Positions 48,752 through 58,749 are shown, counted from the stretch's first letter. The stretch is 64,000 nucleotides of DNA from Dickeya undicola (GCF_000784735.1 NZ_JSYG01000009.1:1-64000); one strand, 5' to 3'. Notes: generated by a model from the letters alone, not told the origin. Translations and numbers: made by a program.

Positions 48752-49720
48752 ATGGATTACACCCGAATCATTAAAGAGGTTGGCCGCGGCAAAAATCATG
48801 CGCGCGACCTGAGTCAGGACACGGCTTATCAGCTTTATGGTCAGATACTGAATGAGCAGGTGCCTGAACTGGAACTGGGTGGGCTGCTGATCGCGTTTCG
48901 TATCAAGGGTGAGTCCGAAGCCGAAATGCGCGGTTTCTATCAGGCGATGAGCGAACAGACGGTGCGCCTGTCCGCACCGGTCAGCAGCCCGATGCCGGTG
49001 GTGATCCCCAGTTATAACGGTGCCCGTAAGCAGGCCAACCTGACGCCATTATTGGCGTTGCTGCTCCATCGGCTGGGGCTGCCGGTGGTGGTGCACGGCG
49101 TGAGCAACGACCCGACCCGTGTCACCAGCGAGGCGATTTTTCGGGAACTGGGTATCGCGCCGGTGGATAACGCGCAGGCCGCGCAGCAGCGCCTCGACAG
49201 GGGCGAGCTGGTATTAATGCCGGTGTCGCTATTGTGCCCCGCCATTGAGCGACAGTTGGATCTACGCTGGCGTATGGGGGTGCGTAACAGCGCCCATACA
49301 CTGGCTAAATTAGCTACCCCCTTCGATGAGTCGACAGCGCTGCGGCTGGCGAGCGTGTCGCACCCGGAGTACGTTGGCCGGGTCGGCACGTTTTTTCAGG
49401 ACATTAACGGACGTGCCTTGTTGATGCACGGCACCGAAGGCGAGGTTTACGCGAATCCGCAGCGTTGCCCGGAAATTCATTTCATCCGTGAGCAACAGCA
49501 GGACATCCTGCAATGGCGGCAGGATCTCGTGGCAGACAGCACGGCGTTGCCTTCATCGAAGGATGCTGCCATCACCGCCCGTTGGACCGAGGCGTGCCTG
49601 GAAGGTCAACAGCCGATACCACAGGCGATTCGCCTGCAACTGGCGTGCTGTCTGATTGGATGCGGCGAGGCTGCATCAATGGATCAGGCTGTGTCGGCAA
49701 TCCAGGAGCGACTGGGTTGA
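48752..49720 (+). CDS. ybiB: YbiB, TrpD2-family DNA-binding protein
   Basis: A 322-residue protein with the anthranilate phosphoribosyltransferase fold (N-terminal helical bundle MDYTRIIKEVGRGKNHARDL, then alpha/beta domain), close in length to E. coli YbiB. TrpD2 proteins lack the TrpD activity and bind nucleic acid without sequence preference, with a proposed DNA-repair role. In E. coli ybiB is SOS-associated and follows dinG, as here. It lies about 30 bases before the M3 peptidase gene. Confidence 0.92.
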   Translation: MDYTRIIKEVGRGKNHARDLSQDTAYQLYGQILNEQVPELELGGLLIAFRIKGESEAEMRGFYQAMSEQTVRLSAPVSSPMPVVIPSYNGARKQANLTPLLALLLHRLGLPVVVHGVSNDPTRVTSEAIFRELGIAPVDNAQAAQQRLDRGELVLMPVSLLCPAIERQLDLRWRMGVRNSAHTLAKLATPFDESTALRLASVSHPEYVGRVGTFFQDINGRALLMHGTEGEVYANPQRCPEIHFIREQQQDILQWRQDLVADSTALPSSKDAAITARWTEACLEGQQPIPQAIRLQLACCLIGCGEAASMDQAVSAIQERLG

Positions 49721-49750
49721 TCGTAACGATTAGCGATAAGGAACAATAAC

Positions 49751-51616
49751 ATGCAACAGGCTAAGGCGTATTTTGACGCCCTGAACCGCGATTATCTGGC
49801 GGCGCATCAAACCAAAGAAGATCTGTTCTGGCAGCGTTATATGGGAACCGGCGATGAGACGGTTTCCGCCCGTTTCGCCGAAGCAGAAAGCGACTGGAAG
49901 CGTTTTATCTCGCAATCATCCCGACTGGCTGAGTTGCGACAGCACATCGCCGCTGTTGAGGCTGAGCCTGCTCATGACGCGCGCGATGCGTTGTTGCATG
50001 GCTTACGTGGCTGGCAGCGCTTTTTTGACTGCAATGTGATTGAAGACCCGCAGGCACAAGCGCTGATGGATGAGTTAATCGCCGCCGAAAACGATCTGTT
50101 TTCCCGGCGCAAAACCTATCAGCCAACCCACCTCAATGAGCAGGGCGAGCGGGTTCCCGCCTCGCTGGGTGAGCTGCTGACCAATCAGGCCACCAATGAT
50201 GACGAGGCGTGTCGCCGCAGTTCGCAGCAGGCGCTGCGCGACCTGGAGCAATGGCTGGTCAATCACGGCTTCCCGGCGCTGGTTGGCCTGCGTAACCGTT
50301 TTGCCCGGCAAATGGGGTATCGCAACTATTTTGATTACAAGGTGAACAAAACCGAGCGTATGACGCCGGAACAACTGTTCGCTATTCTGGACCGTTTTGA
50401 AGCGCAAACGCGAGACGCTAACCTGCGCAGCCTGCGTCAGCTGGCAGAGGAAAAAGGCGAGGCGGCGTTGCAGCCGTGGAACGTGCGTTACGCCAGCACT
50501 GGCGACGTTACCCGTCAGATGGACCCTTACTTCCCGTTTGCCGCATCGCTGTCGCGTTGGATCAATAGCTTCAAGCGCCTGCATATCGGTTTTAGCGGCG
50601 CGCAGATGCAACTCGACTTGCTGGTGCGCAAAGGCAAATATGAAAACGGCTTTATGCATCAACCGGTGCCGCCGTTTGTCGACGAGGGGCAGTGGTTGCC
50701 CGCCCGCATCAACTTCACCAGCCTGGCTCAGCCGGATCAGGTCGGTAGCGGTGCCAACGGTATCAATACGTTGTTTCATGAGGGCGGCCATGCCGCGCAT
50801 TTTTCGAATATCCGTCAGAATGCGCCCTGTTTTGCCCAGGAGTATCCGCCAACGTCGATGGCTTACGCCGAAACCCAGTCGATGTTTTGCGATAGTCTGC
50901 TGCAGGATGCCGACTGGCTGAAACGCTATGCGCATAACGCACAGGGTGAGCCGGTTCCCGATGCCTTAATTCAGGCCGATATTCGTGCTCGTCAACCGAT
51001 GCGGGCCTTCAACGAACGTCATATTCTGCTGGTGCCGTATTTTGAATGGCAACTGTACTGCATGGATGACGCGGAACGAACGCCTGAGGCGATTTTGCAA
51101 CTGGCGCGCGACACTGAACAGCGCATTCTCGGCATCAACGGCAGCCCGCGTCCGACCATGGCGATTCCGCATCTGTTATCGATGGAACCAGCCTGTTCGT
51201 ATCAGGGGTATCTGCTGGCGATGATGGCGGTGGAACAAACGCGGCATTTCTTCCTGCAACGTGATGGTTACCTGACCGATAACCCGGCTATCGGACCGGA
51301 TCTGGCGCGCCATTACTGGCAGCCTGGCAACAGCCTGACCCATGATGAAACCCTGCGCAGCCTGACTGGCGAAGGGTTCAACCCGGATTATCTGGCCCGC
51401 GAATGTAACCTGACGGTGGAGGAGGCGTGGCAACAGGCGCAGGCGACGATTGCCGCTGCAATGACGCGTCCGCAGCCTGCGGCGGACTTTGACCTTAACG
51501 CGCATATCCAGGTGGTGGACGGCGATGTGGTGTTGGCGGACAACCGGGACGGTGATGACGCCATGTGCCTGGCGTTCGCCCACGTCATTGAAGACACGTA
51601 CCCGATTCATCGCTGA
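49751..51616 (+). CDS. M3-family zinc metallopeptidase
   Basis: A 621-residue oligopeptidase of family M3. The zinc motif HEGGH (H343, E344, H347) with the third ligand E374 in AYAETQSMF is intact, and the FNERHI and GTPR-like NGSPRPTM segments suit the family. No signal peptide, so it is probably cytoplasmic and degrades peptides. It lies close behind ybiB and is followed by a strong hairpin. E. coli has no gene here; its OpdA and Dcp are longer. Confidence 0.9.
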   Translation: MQQAKAYFDALNRDYLAAHQTKEDLFWQRYMGTGDETVSARFAEAESDWKRFISQSSRLAELRQHIAAVEAEPAHDARDALLHGLRGWQRFFDCNVIEDPQAQALMDELIAAENDLFSRRKTYQPTHLNEQGERVPASLGELLTNQATNDDEACRRSSQQALRDLEQWLVNHGFPALVGLRNRFARQMGYRNYFDYKVNKTERMTPEQLFAILDRFEAQTRDANLRSLRQLAEEKGEAALQPWNVRYASTGDVTRQMDPYFPFAASLSRWINSFKRLHIGFSGAQMQLDLLVRKGKYENGFMHQPVPPFVDEGQWLPARINFTSLAQPDQVGSGANGINTLFHEGGHAAHFSNIRQNAPCFAQEYPPTSMAYAETQSMFCDSLLQDADWLKRYAHNAQGEPVPDALIQADIRARQPMRAFNERHILLVPYFEWQLYCMDDAERTPEAILQLARDTEQRILGINGSPRPTMAIPHLLSMEPACSYQGYLLAMMAVEQTRHFFLQRDGYLTDNPAIGPDLARHYWQPGNSLTHDETLRSLTGEGFNPDYLARECNLTVEEAWQQAQATIAAAMTRPQPAADFDLNAHIQVVDGDVVLADNRDGDDAMCLAFAHVIEDTYPIHR

Positions 51617-51622
51617 GTGTTT

Positions 51623-51651
51623 CAGGCGCGGTGGCTTCACCACCGCGCCTG
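51623..51651 (+). terminator. hairpin after the M3 peptidase gene
   Basis: CAGGCGCGGTGG (51623-51634) pairs perfectly with CCACCGCGCCTG (51640-51651), 12 pairs with loop CTTCA. It starts 7 bases after the stop. No U-run follows, so termination strength is uncertain. Confidence 0.65.
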
Positions 51652-51863
51652 TGTGATGTCATCTGCATCCATTATTCTTTTGTATCGCTAAACCGGTACG
51701 GCTCTCTCGCGCCGGGCGCGGACCGTGCCTATACTGGTTTGGCGATATCCGCAATGAAAGTGCCTGTTATTAAAAAAGTTTCACTGAACTGTCATCTGCA
51801 CCGATTAGGCTGATGCGGTTTCTTATCCTTGACGATAATCCGTGACAATAAAAAGGACATACC

Positions 51864-53141
51864 ATGCGCTATTCTTACGTGTTTATGGCGGTGGCTTGCT
51901 CACTGGCGACAGCCCAGGCGCAGGCCGCTTCCCAAAGCGATTCCCAACTGCCGCAAGTCAGCCTGCTGCAAACCACCACCGAGGCCAGCAATAGCGCTCC
52001 GGTTATCGAAATGCAGCAGCAGGTGCAGCAATATCTGCAAAAAGCCTTGCAGGGAACCGCGCCGAAATTGACCCGTGAGGTGCTGGATAAAGCGCCGGAT
52101 CAGGGAGAGCCGCAAGGTGACATGAAATGGCTGAAAGCGACTGGCTACGTTTTCAACCCGAAAGATCAACAGCAAGCCAGCGTGAAACTGCTGGAGGGGT
52201 TCAGAAGCCTGCCCGCGCCGGTGTTGCAGAAAAACCTGGCGACGGTTGAGCGCATCAATCTGGAATCGACCCTGCCGTTGCGCCAGAAAGCGTTGATTGA
52301 CGCCGAAAATACCCGTTATTTGTACGCACTGGCGGAAGCGCTGGGGCCGAAGCTGGGCAAGGCGTTTCTGGATGTGTACCAGAAAGGCGAAATGGGTAAG
52401 GCCGCTGCGTTGATCAAGGCTACCAACGTCAGCACGTCGGCGGCGAAAAATGCCTTTAACTATCCGCGTCCGTTCAAACAGCCGGGCAACAGTATCCATC
52501 TGGTGCCGGATACCGCTGTTGTGGCGGATAACGCCCGTTACAAAGCGTCGGGCGGTTCGTTCCCCAGCGGCCATACCAACGGCGGGTATAACGATGCGCT
52601 GCTGCTGGCGCAGATGCTGCCGGAGCGCTTTGTACCGCTGATTGACCGCGCCGCCACCTACGGCTATTCCCGGCTGGTGCTGGGGGTGCATTATCCGCTG
52701 GATGTGATCGGCGGTCGTATGGCGGCCGAGCGCAGCGTGGCGCATTTCCTGAATGACCCGAAATACCGCGTGTTGTTCAATGAAGCCAAAACGCAGCTGC
52801 GTGCCGCGCTGGAAAAAGCCTGTGGCACCACGCTGGCCGAATGCGCCAAACCGCAGGGTAAAAACGACCCGTATACCGACCCGGCGATGACGTCATTCTA
52901 CCGCTACACCATGACCTACAATTTGCCGGTGGCGAAGGTGAAAACCCAGCCGGTCACGGTGCCGGCAGGGGCGGAAGTGCTGCTGGAAGGACCGTTGCCG
53001 CAGCTGAGCGCCGCCCAGCGCCGCGCATTGATGGTAAAAACGGCGATTGCCGACGGCTATCCGCTGTCTTCCGGCGGGGTGGATGCCAATTTCTGGCAGC
53101 GCCTGAACCTGCATGATGCCGTGGCAGCGGCGAAGAAATAA
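51864..53141 (+). CDS. secreted PAP2-family acid phosphatase
   Basis: A 425-residue class A-type phosphatase with a signal peptide of about 22 residues (AQAQA). The PAP2 signature is complete: K195-x6-R202-P203 (KNAFNYPRP), PSGH at 234-237, and S269-R270 with H276 and D280 (SRLVLGVHYPLD). It is larger than the roughly 250-residue PhoN/PhoC enzymes because of N- and C-terminal extensions (about residues 23-140 and 300-425). It likely releases phosphate from organic esters in the periplasm. AAAGGA precedes the ATG. Confidence 0.9.
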   Translation: MRYSYVFMAVACSLATAQAQAASQSDSQLPQVSLLQTTTEASNSAPVIEMQQQVQQYLQKALQGTAPKLTREVLDKAPDQGEPQGDMKWLKATGYVFNPKDQQQASVKLLEGFRSLPAPVLQKNLATVERINLESTLPLRQKALIDAENTRYLYALAEALGPKLGKAFLDVYQKGEMGKAAALIKATNVSTSAAKNAFNYPRPFKQPGNSIHLVPDTAVVADNARYKASGGSFPSGHTNGGYNDALLLAQMLPERFVPLIDRAATYGYSRLVLGVHYPLDVIGGRMAAERSVAHFLNDPKYRVLFNEAKTQLRAALEKACGTTLAECAKPQGKNDPYTDPAMTSFYRYTMTYNLPVAKVKTQPVTVPAGAEVLLEGPLPQLSAAQRRALMVKTAIADGYPLSSGGVDANFWQRLNLHDAVAAAKK

Positions 53142-53181
53142 CGTCGTGCTTTCCTGCCAGGGGGCAGGGTGAACGATGGGT

Positions 53182-53214
53182 AAGGAGAGGCGACGTTCAT
53201 GCCTCTCCTTTTTT
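53182..53214 (+). terminator. intrinsic terminator of the PAP2 phosphatase gene
   Basis: AAGGAGAGGC (53182-53191) pairs with GCCTCTCCTT (53201-53210) around a 9-base loop, followed by TTTT. The stem is almost the same as the last hairpin of the array near 20471-20499. Confidence 0.85.
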
Positions 53215-53254
53215 ATTTATGCACAACTTTATTTATGTTTTATTTATGCACAAC
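53211..53254. repeat. 27-base-spaced direct repeat TTTTATTTATGCACAAC
   Basis: The 17-base sequence occurs exactly at 53211-53227 and again at 53238-53254, with a partial TTTATTTATG between. A palindrome ACAGGCC-GCT-GGCCTGT (53253-53269) follows at once. The stretch lies between two converging genes. Confidence 0.7.
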
Positions 53255-53288
53255 AGGCCGCTGGCCTGTCGCCTGGCTATCGATACGG

Positions 53289-54989
53289 TTAGTGCGCAAC
53301 GCTCACGTTATCGAAACTGACTTTGCCGTTGTTGCCGTTGTGGGATGACAGCGCCAGCCCGATATACAGCGTATCGTTCATGTTGGGATTGATACGTTTG
53401 TTGAGTGTGGTCCAGGTCAGCCCATCGTCGGAGACTTCCGAGATAAAGGTATTGCCGTCGCGGGTTAGCCGCAGCCAGGCTGGTTGGCTGCCGTTTTCCG
53501 ATTTGACAAAAACGCCTTTGCTGCCGGTCGCGGCACCGTCTTTACTGCGCCATTGCGACATCGCGCCGGATGACGCGGTGTACCCTGTCAGCATGTAAGC
53601 GCTGCCGTCAGATAAGGAGTTGCGTATCATCACACCGGCTTTGGCGTAAGGGTCACTATACCGCAGGTCGATCAACCGGGCGGTGATACTGCCGTCGCCT
53701 TTCAGTTTCTGATAGACGAAATTGACGCTATCAGCCGCGGCCCACATATCGCCGTTATGCGCTTCCAGTGCCATCACATCCTGATCGTTGGTGGCGCTGC
53801 CTGGGGTGTCGGCTTTGCCGATATCCTGCCGTTGCCATGCGTCACTGAGTGCTGACGCCGCAGGTGTCGTCACGGTGACCACATTGGAATACACGGAATC
53901 GCCAGCCTGATTGTAGGCTTTCACCCGGAACGCGTAGGTAGTGTTGGGGGACAGTGTACCCACCTCGACCGAGGTCGCGTTCGGCCCCAGCGATTCCGCA
54001 CTGGTGTAAGCCCCTCCTGCTTCATAAGCTCGGGGCGTGGTGTCGTAAGCACCGTCACCAAAGTGACCCGCGTAGGAGTATTCGACGATAAAACCTCGCT
54101 CGTTATCTGAGCAGTCGTTCCAGTCCAGTTGAACCACCGAACTGGAGATGGCACCTGCGGTGAGGCTGTCGGGCGAGGCTGGCGGTTTGTCTTCGCCAAT
54201 GTAAGGGTCTAGCGATACGCCATCACGCAGGGTTTTAGCGTTGGCGCGATGGTGTGTTGCGGCCAGCCGGTTGTTTACGTCGGTGAGCGTCAGCGGCGTG
54301 ATACTGATATCGTAATCTACGTCACCCTCACGCTGGGTAAAGGTGGCGGTGCCGTCCAGATAGAAAATTTCGTTGAGCCACAGGCTGGGCATGACTTCGC
54401 CGTTACCGGCAGCAGGGCCGACGCTAAAGGGAACCAGCGGATTACCGGTGCTGGTTTGGATCCCGGCATTCCACACGGCGGAGCGGCCGGGCTCGCCGTC
54501 AAGGGGGTAATCCGGTGCGTAGCGGCCAGTCAAGGCGACCTTTTTGATAAAACCTTGTGTTGTTGTCACCAGTGGTGCATTTTCCGCCAGCAAGGTGCCG
54601 CCGCGGTTGAAATAATTCAGTTCCCAGTGCATCAGGAAGTACCCCTGGCCGGTCAGGGTCAGATGTTCACCGGCGTGCAGCAACAGGTATTTCCCTTCCT
54701 TTGAGCCTTTAATGGGTTCAACGTATTTATTCGCTTCGCCATCGTTGTTGCCAACCAGCGTCACGCCGGTCGCCGCTGGTCGCTGATACAGGCCGTTGAT
54801 TTTCGGGTAGGACAGGTCCTGATCGCTTTTATCGAATGCCGCATGGTCGGCCACGGCGGCAGCCCCTGCACAGCGTTGCGCGTCGACAGCGGCGGCAGCA
54901 TTACCAGAGAACCCGTATGCGCCGAACAGCAGTCCGCCAAGCAGGGTACTGAGTTGACGCCGGGGGCGGCGGGAACGGATGGTTTTCAT
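53289..54989 (-). CDS. secreted fibronectin-III and concanavalin-like domain protein, unknown
   Basis: A 566-residue exported protein. A twin-arginine-rich N-terminus (RSRRPRRQ) and hydrophobic stretch form a signal peptide of about 34 residues (AAAA). Residues about 40-265 are a domain I do not recognise, residues about 270-378 a fibronectin-III domain (VVQLDWNDCSDNERGFIVEY, FRVKAYNQAGDSVYSNVV), and residues about 385-565 resemble a concanavalin/DUF1349 beta-sandwich found in carbohydrate-binding proteins. No catalytic motif is obvious. It may bind plant cell-wall or surface glycans. Converges on the PAP2 gene. Confidence 0.8.
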   Translation of the reverse strand: MKTIRSRRPRRQLSTLLGGLLFGAYGFSGNAAAAVDAQRCAGAAAVADHAAFDKSDQDLSYPKINGLYQRPAATGVTLVGNNDGEANKYVEPIKGSKEGKYLLLHAGEHLTLTGQGYFLMHWELNYFNRGGTLLAENAPLVTTTQGFIKKVALTGRYAPDYPLDGEPGRSAVWNAGIQTSTGNPLVPFSVGPAAGNGEVMPSLWLNEIFYLDGTATFTQREGDVDYDISITPLTLTDVNNRLAATHHRANAKTLRDGVSLDPYIGEDKPPASPDSLTAGAISSSVVQLDWNDCSDNERGFIVEYSYAGHFGDGAYDTTPRAYEAGGAYTSAESLGPNATSVEVGTLSPNTTYAFRVKAYNQAGDSVYSNVVTVTTPAASALSDAWQRQDIGKADTPGSATNDQDVMALEAHNGDMWAAADSVNFVYQKLKGDGSITARLIDLRYSDPYAKAGVMIRNSLSDGSAYMLTGYTASSGAMSQWRSKDGAATGSKGVFVKSENGSQPAWLRLTRDGNTFISEVSDDGLTWTTLNKRINPNMNDTLYIGLALSSHNGNNGKVSFDNVSVAH

Positions 54990-55189
54990 GTACAGATCCT
55001 GGTGAATTTATAACTTATTGATTTAACGTGATATCGCTAATGGCGGGTGAGCGCTTCGGAGCAGCGTATAGGAATCAGTAAAAAATGCCAAACCCATCGG
55101 GTTTATTCTCGGAATGTTCGGATGCCGTGCGGTGATGATGATCATAGCGCTGAGGGAATGGGATGGCGTCCGGTCTGAGTCCGCGTATA

Positions 55190-55219
55190 TTAACGGCAGC
55201 CCGACAGGGCCGCCGTTAA
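55190..55219 (-). terminator. intrinsic terminator of glnHPQ
   Basis: TTAACGGC and GCCC (55190-55202) pair with GGGC and GCCGTTAA (55207-55219), with an A/C mismatch, around GACA. It lies 8 bases beyond the glnQ stop on the minus strand. The T-run is weak. Confidence 0.7.
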
Positions 55220-55226
55220 TGCGCTA

Positions 55227-55949
55227 TCAGGACACGTGTTGCAGAAACTCGCGCAGACGATCGCTGGGCGGGTTAGAAATCAACGCATCCGGATGGCCGT
55301 CTTCGGCAATACGGCCCTTGTCGATGAAGATCAGACGGGAGGCCACTTTCTGGGCAAAACCCACCTCGTGGGTCACGATGACCATGGTCATGCCTTCTTC
55401 GGCCAGATCTTTCATCACGTTCAGCACTTCGTGGCGCAGCTCGGGGTCCAGCGCCGAGGTCGGCTCGTCAAACAGCATCAGTTTAGGTTTGACCGCCAGT
55501 GCACGGGCGATCGCCACACGCTGCTGTTGCCCACCAGACAGTTCGGACGGGTAGTGATGTGCACGTTCCGCCAGACCCACTTTACCCAACAGCTCTCGGG
55601 CCAGTTTCTCCGCGTCGGCTTTGCTGGCACCACGCACCCGAATCGGGCCGAAGGCGACGTTTTCCAGCGCGGTCAGGTGCGGGAACAGGTAGAACTGCTG
55701 GAACACCATGCCAGCTTCCTGACGAATCAGGCGCTCGTCCACTTTCGGGTCGTTGACGGTCAGTCCGTCTACCACCAGCTCGCCGCTGCTGATCTCTTCC
55801 AGCTTGTTGATGCAACGCAACAGGGTGGATTTCCCGGAGCCAGACGGCCCGATAATCACCACCACTTCACCCTGATTGATGTTCAGGTTGATGTCGTGCA
55901 GTACCTGAGTCTGACCGTAGTGTTTCGATACGTTTTTGAATTCAATCAT
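55227..55949 (-). CDS. glnQ: glutamine ABC transporter ATP-binding protein
   Basis: ATPase of the high-affinity glutamine transporter, 240 residues. Walker [10 protein letters not shown] is near residue 34, signature LSGGQQQR near 136, Walker [12 protein letters not shown] near 158. It overlaps glnP by four bases and ends the glnHPQ operon. Confidence 0.97.
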   Translation of the reverse strand: MIEFKNVSKHYGQTQVLHDINLNINQGEVVVIIGPSGSGKSTLLRCINKLEEISSGELVVDGLTVNDPKVDERLIRQEAGMVFQQFYLFPHLTALENVAFGPIRVRGASKADAEKLARELLGKVGLAERAHHYPSELSGGQQQRVAIARALAVKPKLMLFDEPTSALDPELRHEVLNVMKDLAEEGMTMVIVTHEVGFAQKVASRLIFIDKGRIAEDGHPDALISNPPSDRLREFLQHVS

Positions 55950-56605
55950 ATAATCTTCAGTCTTCTTTCCAGCCAGCGCATTCCAATGGTAAGAACCAGT
56001 GTAATTACCAGATAGATAATCGCTGTGGCAGTCAGTATTTCCAATGCGCGGAAATTGCCCGCAATGATTTCCTGTGCCTGACGCGTGAGCTCAGAGACAC
56101 CAATCACAATACACAATGATGTGTCTTTAATACTGATGATCCACTGGTTACCCAACGGGGGCAACATACGACGTAATGCCAGCGGCGTAATCACATGCCG
56201 CAACGTGGCGCGGTGTGATAACCCGAGCGCCAGACCGGCTTCGGTAAAGCCTTTATGGATAGACAGCACCGCACCACGCGTAATTTCGGCGATGTAGGCA
56301 CCGGAGTTAATCATGATAGTGATGATGGCTGCGGTAACCGGGTCTATGCGAACCGATGTCAGCATCATGGGAAGGGCGAAGTAGATATACATTATCTGTA
56401 TCACCATGGGGGTGCCACGGATCACTTCGATAAACACCAACGCGGTGCGATTGGATAACCATCCGCCATAGACGCGGGCAAAGCCCGCCACGACGCCAAT
56501 AACCAGGCCGCCCAATAGCCCCAGCACGGAAATCAGCAGAGTCATTTGGGCCCCTTCCAGCAACTGAGGGATAGACGGCCAAATGACACTCCAGTCAAAC
56601 TGCAT
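55946..56605 (-). CDS. glnP: glutamine ABC transporter permease
   Basis: Inner-membrane permease of 219 residues, the same as E. coli Gln[11 protein letters not shown] and the EAA-type loop ([17 protein letters not shown]) are conserved, as is [18 protein letters not shown] chose [10 protein letters not shown] at 56605, with GGAG upstream; the frame extends 21 codons further up. Confidence 0.96.
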   Translation of the reverse strand: MQFDWSVIWPSIPQLLEGAQMTLLISVLGLLGGLVIGVVAGFARVYGGWLSNRTALVFIEVIRGTPMVIQIMYIYFALPMMLTSVRIDPVTAAIITIMINSGAYIAEITRGAVLSIHKGFTEAGLALGLSHRATLRHVITPLALRRMLPPLGNQWIISIKDTSLCIVIGVSELTRQAQEIIAGNFRALEILTATAIIYLVITLVLTIGMRWLERRLKII

Positions 56606-56702
56606 GAACATTCTCCAGCAATGATAACGCCATAATAGCCAGGTGCCGCCCGGTATTACCGAGGGCACCGCAAAGGCTATTCAACCTGTCAGGTAGCACC
56701 TG

Positions 56703-57449
56703 TTATTTCGGGTCAGTACCGAACCATTTTTTGTAGATGGTGGCGTAAGTGCCGTTGTCGCGCAGGGTTTTCAGCGCACCGTTTACCTTATTACGCAGCT
56801 CGTCGCTGCCTTTCGGGAAAGCAACGCCGTATTGCTGTGCTTTGATCGACTCACCGACGGTTTTGAACTTGCCGTTGCCAGCCGTTTTGATGAAGTACAG
56901 GATGTTCGGCGTGTCATGCAGCACCGCGTCAGCACGGTTGGTGCCCAGTTCCAGATAAGCGTTGTCGATGTTTGGGAACTGGCGCAGTTCTTTGGTTTTG
57001 ATGTTGGCTTTGGCGTAATCGACAGAACCGGTGCCGCTCTTCACCGCCACCACTTTGCCTGCCAGATCCTGCTCGCCTTTGATGTCCTGATTGTCGGCAC
57101 GCACCATCACCAGCAGGCCGCTGTTGTAATAGCCGTCCGAGAAATCGATTGCGCGTTTGCGCTCTTCAGTAATGGTGATGCCAGCCAGCGCCAGATCCAC
57201 GTTGCGGGTTTGCAGTGCCGGGATGATACCGCTGAAATCCATCGGCTTCAGGGTGTAATTCAGGTTCAGCTGTTTGGCGATGGCGTCCCACAGGTCGATA
57301 TCAAAACCGACGTATTTGTCGCCTTGCTTGAATTCAAACGGTACGAACGCCGTATCGGTCGCCACAAGTAGTGTTTTTTCTGCTGCCTGACCGGACAGGC
57401 TAAAGGCCAGCGCAAGTGCGGCCAGTGAAACTTTAAATAACGATTTCAT
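56703..57449 (-). CDS. glnH: glutamine-binding periplasmic protein
   Basis: Glutamine-binding protein of 248 residues with a signal peptide of about 22 residues (GQA). The mature protein begins [20 protein letters not shown], as in E. coli GlnH, and [13 protein letters not shown] and [19 protein letters not shown] are family marks. The ATG at 57449 has AAGGA upstream; a TTG one codon earlier is possible but unlikely. First gene of glnHPQ. Confidence 0.97.
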   Translation of the reverse strand: MKSLFKVSLAALALAFSLSGQAAEKTLLVATDTAFVPFEFKQGDKYVGFDIDLWDAIAKQLNLNYTLKPMDFSGIIPALQTRNVDLALAGITITEERKRAIDFSDGYYNSGLLVMVRADNQDIKGEQDLAGKVVAVKSGTGSVDYAKANIKTKELRQFPNIDNAYLELGTNRADAVLHDTPNILYFIKTAGNGKFKTVGESIKAQQYGVAFPKGSDELRNKVNGALKTLRDNGTYATIYKKWFGTDPK

Positions 57450-57948
57450 CAAAACGTCCTTCCTCTCGTTGGTTATATATTCCGCTGTCTTACCACACCT
57501 TACGGATTTACTGTGTCAGTCCCGGTTGCAGGCGTAGGGCTGATGGCCCGGCATCGGTCTGGTCATCCGCCGTACTGCTACTCAGGGGCGGTGGAGAAAA
57601 CAGGGGGAGTCGTTGCCAAAACAGGACGGGTAGACCCGCTAATTATTATGCTGCATCCATTAGAAACGCCTATGGAATGCGCTGCTATGAATAACTGAAT
57701 TGTGCAGGGGACACAACCGTTGATTACGTTCCGGGGTCAATATTGCTAACAAGCGCTAATTTTTTGTACGTTTTGCGCCGACTATTCGAACGATTTGCGT
57801 AGTGATGCAAAAATAATGCATATTATTTCAGGTTGCGTGACGGGGTGAAAACCAGGAAAAACCACAGGGATAAAAGCGTAAAAGTGGGATGAAGCCGCGA
57901 TATTGGAGGATAAATCCGGCGGCTGAACCGCCGGTCATCATTGATAAA
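57450..57948. other. glnH upstream region and dps end
   Basis: 499 bases without a credible gene. The E. coli glnH region has a sigma-54/NtrC-dependent promoter; I looked for TGGCAC-N5-TTGC on the minus strand and did not find a good match, though the region at about 57790-57830 has paired TGCA motifs. At 57916-57934 a hairpin CCGGCGG/CCGCCGG with loop CTGAA lies just after the dps stop and is the likely dps terminator. Confidence 0.5.
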
Positions 57949-58452
57949 TTATTCGATGTTGGCTTCGATGAACCACAGGTACTGATCCAGGTCGCGGGAG
58001 GCAGCGGTAAGCATGTCTGCGGTATCTTCATCTTGCGCCTGACCGATGGCTTTGCGGACCGTATTCGCCACAGTGGCGTAGCGATCTGCCAGGGCTTTCA
58101 GATGGTCCTGCACGCTGTGGATAGTGAGCGGGTAGCTCTTCAGCGCGGTTTTCTCGTGGATGACCTGAGTGGTGCCGGTTGCTACGCCGCCTAACTGCAC
58201 TACACGCTCGGCGAAGGTGTCCAGATGGGCAATCAGCGAGGTGCGGAAGGTATCCAGCATCTCATGTACCGCGATGAAGTTCGCCCCACGCATGTTCCAG
58301 TGTGCTTGTTTGGTGATGAGCGACAGATCGGTGAAGTCCACGACCAGCTGATTGAGCAGGGCGATGGTCGAGGCTTTAACGTTATCGTCCAGATCGTTAC
58401 GGGTGAAAATAAGATCAGCGGAGGCTGTTTTTACCAGTTTGGCTGTACGCAT
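57949..58452 (-). CDS. dps: DNA protection during starvation protein (Dps)
   Basis: Ferritin-like dodecamer subunit of 167 residues that stores iron, detoxifies H2O2 and condenses DNA. The ferroxidase residues H51, H63, D67, D78 and E82 are at the E. coli positions ([27 protein letters not shown]). The N-terminal tail has only a few Lys ([10 protein letters not shown]). I set the start at 58452 with AGGA upstream; 17 more codons exist in frame. Confidence 0.97.
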   Translation of the reverse strand: MRTAKLVKTASADLIFTRNDLDDNVKASTIALLNQLVVDFTDLSLITKQAHWNMRGANFIAVHEMLDTFRTSLIAHLDTFAERVVQLGGVATGTTQVIHEKTALKSYPLTIHSVQDHLKALADRYATVANTVRKAIGQAQDEDTADMLTAASRDLDQYLWFIEANIE

Positions 58453-58710
58453 AGTATTATCCTCTCTATTTCCGTTATGACTGATAATGATTCTGGCTAT
58501 CAACGCAGTGAATTATAACAATCGACATGAGTGGAAGATGCTCAGTTCGCTCTATTACAGGAATAGACTCAGGCATCAAAAGTGTTGTTTTGACTTTTTA
58601 TACAGAAAATAAAAATTTCACTTTTAGTGCTATTTCACGTTGTGATTTTTTTTCGGAATGTGTCCGGCTGGAATTAAGTCGAGCGACCGGATTGTCATGC
58701 GAAAGGATAT

Positions 58711-58734
58711 TTCCCGGCCGAGGGCGGCCGGGAA
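58711..58734. terminator. hairpin after rhtA
   Basis: TTCCCGGCCG (58711-58720) pairs with CGGCCGGGAA (58725-58734) around AGGG. On the minus strand it follows the rhtA stop by about 15 bases. The T-run is weak (AAATAT). The dps to rhtA gap has no gene. Confidence 0.6.
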
Positions 58735-58749
58735 AACGGTATTTCAGGT

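Noticed and set aside
57450-57850. sigma-54 promoter for glnH
   Set aside because: Expected from E. coli, but no TGGCAC-N5-TTGC match with correct GG/GC spacing was found by eye.
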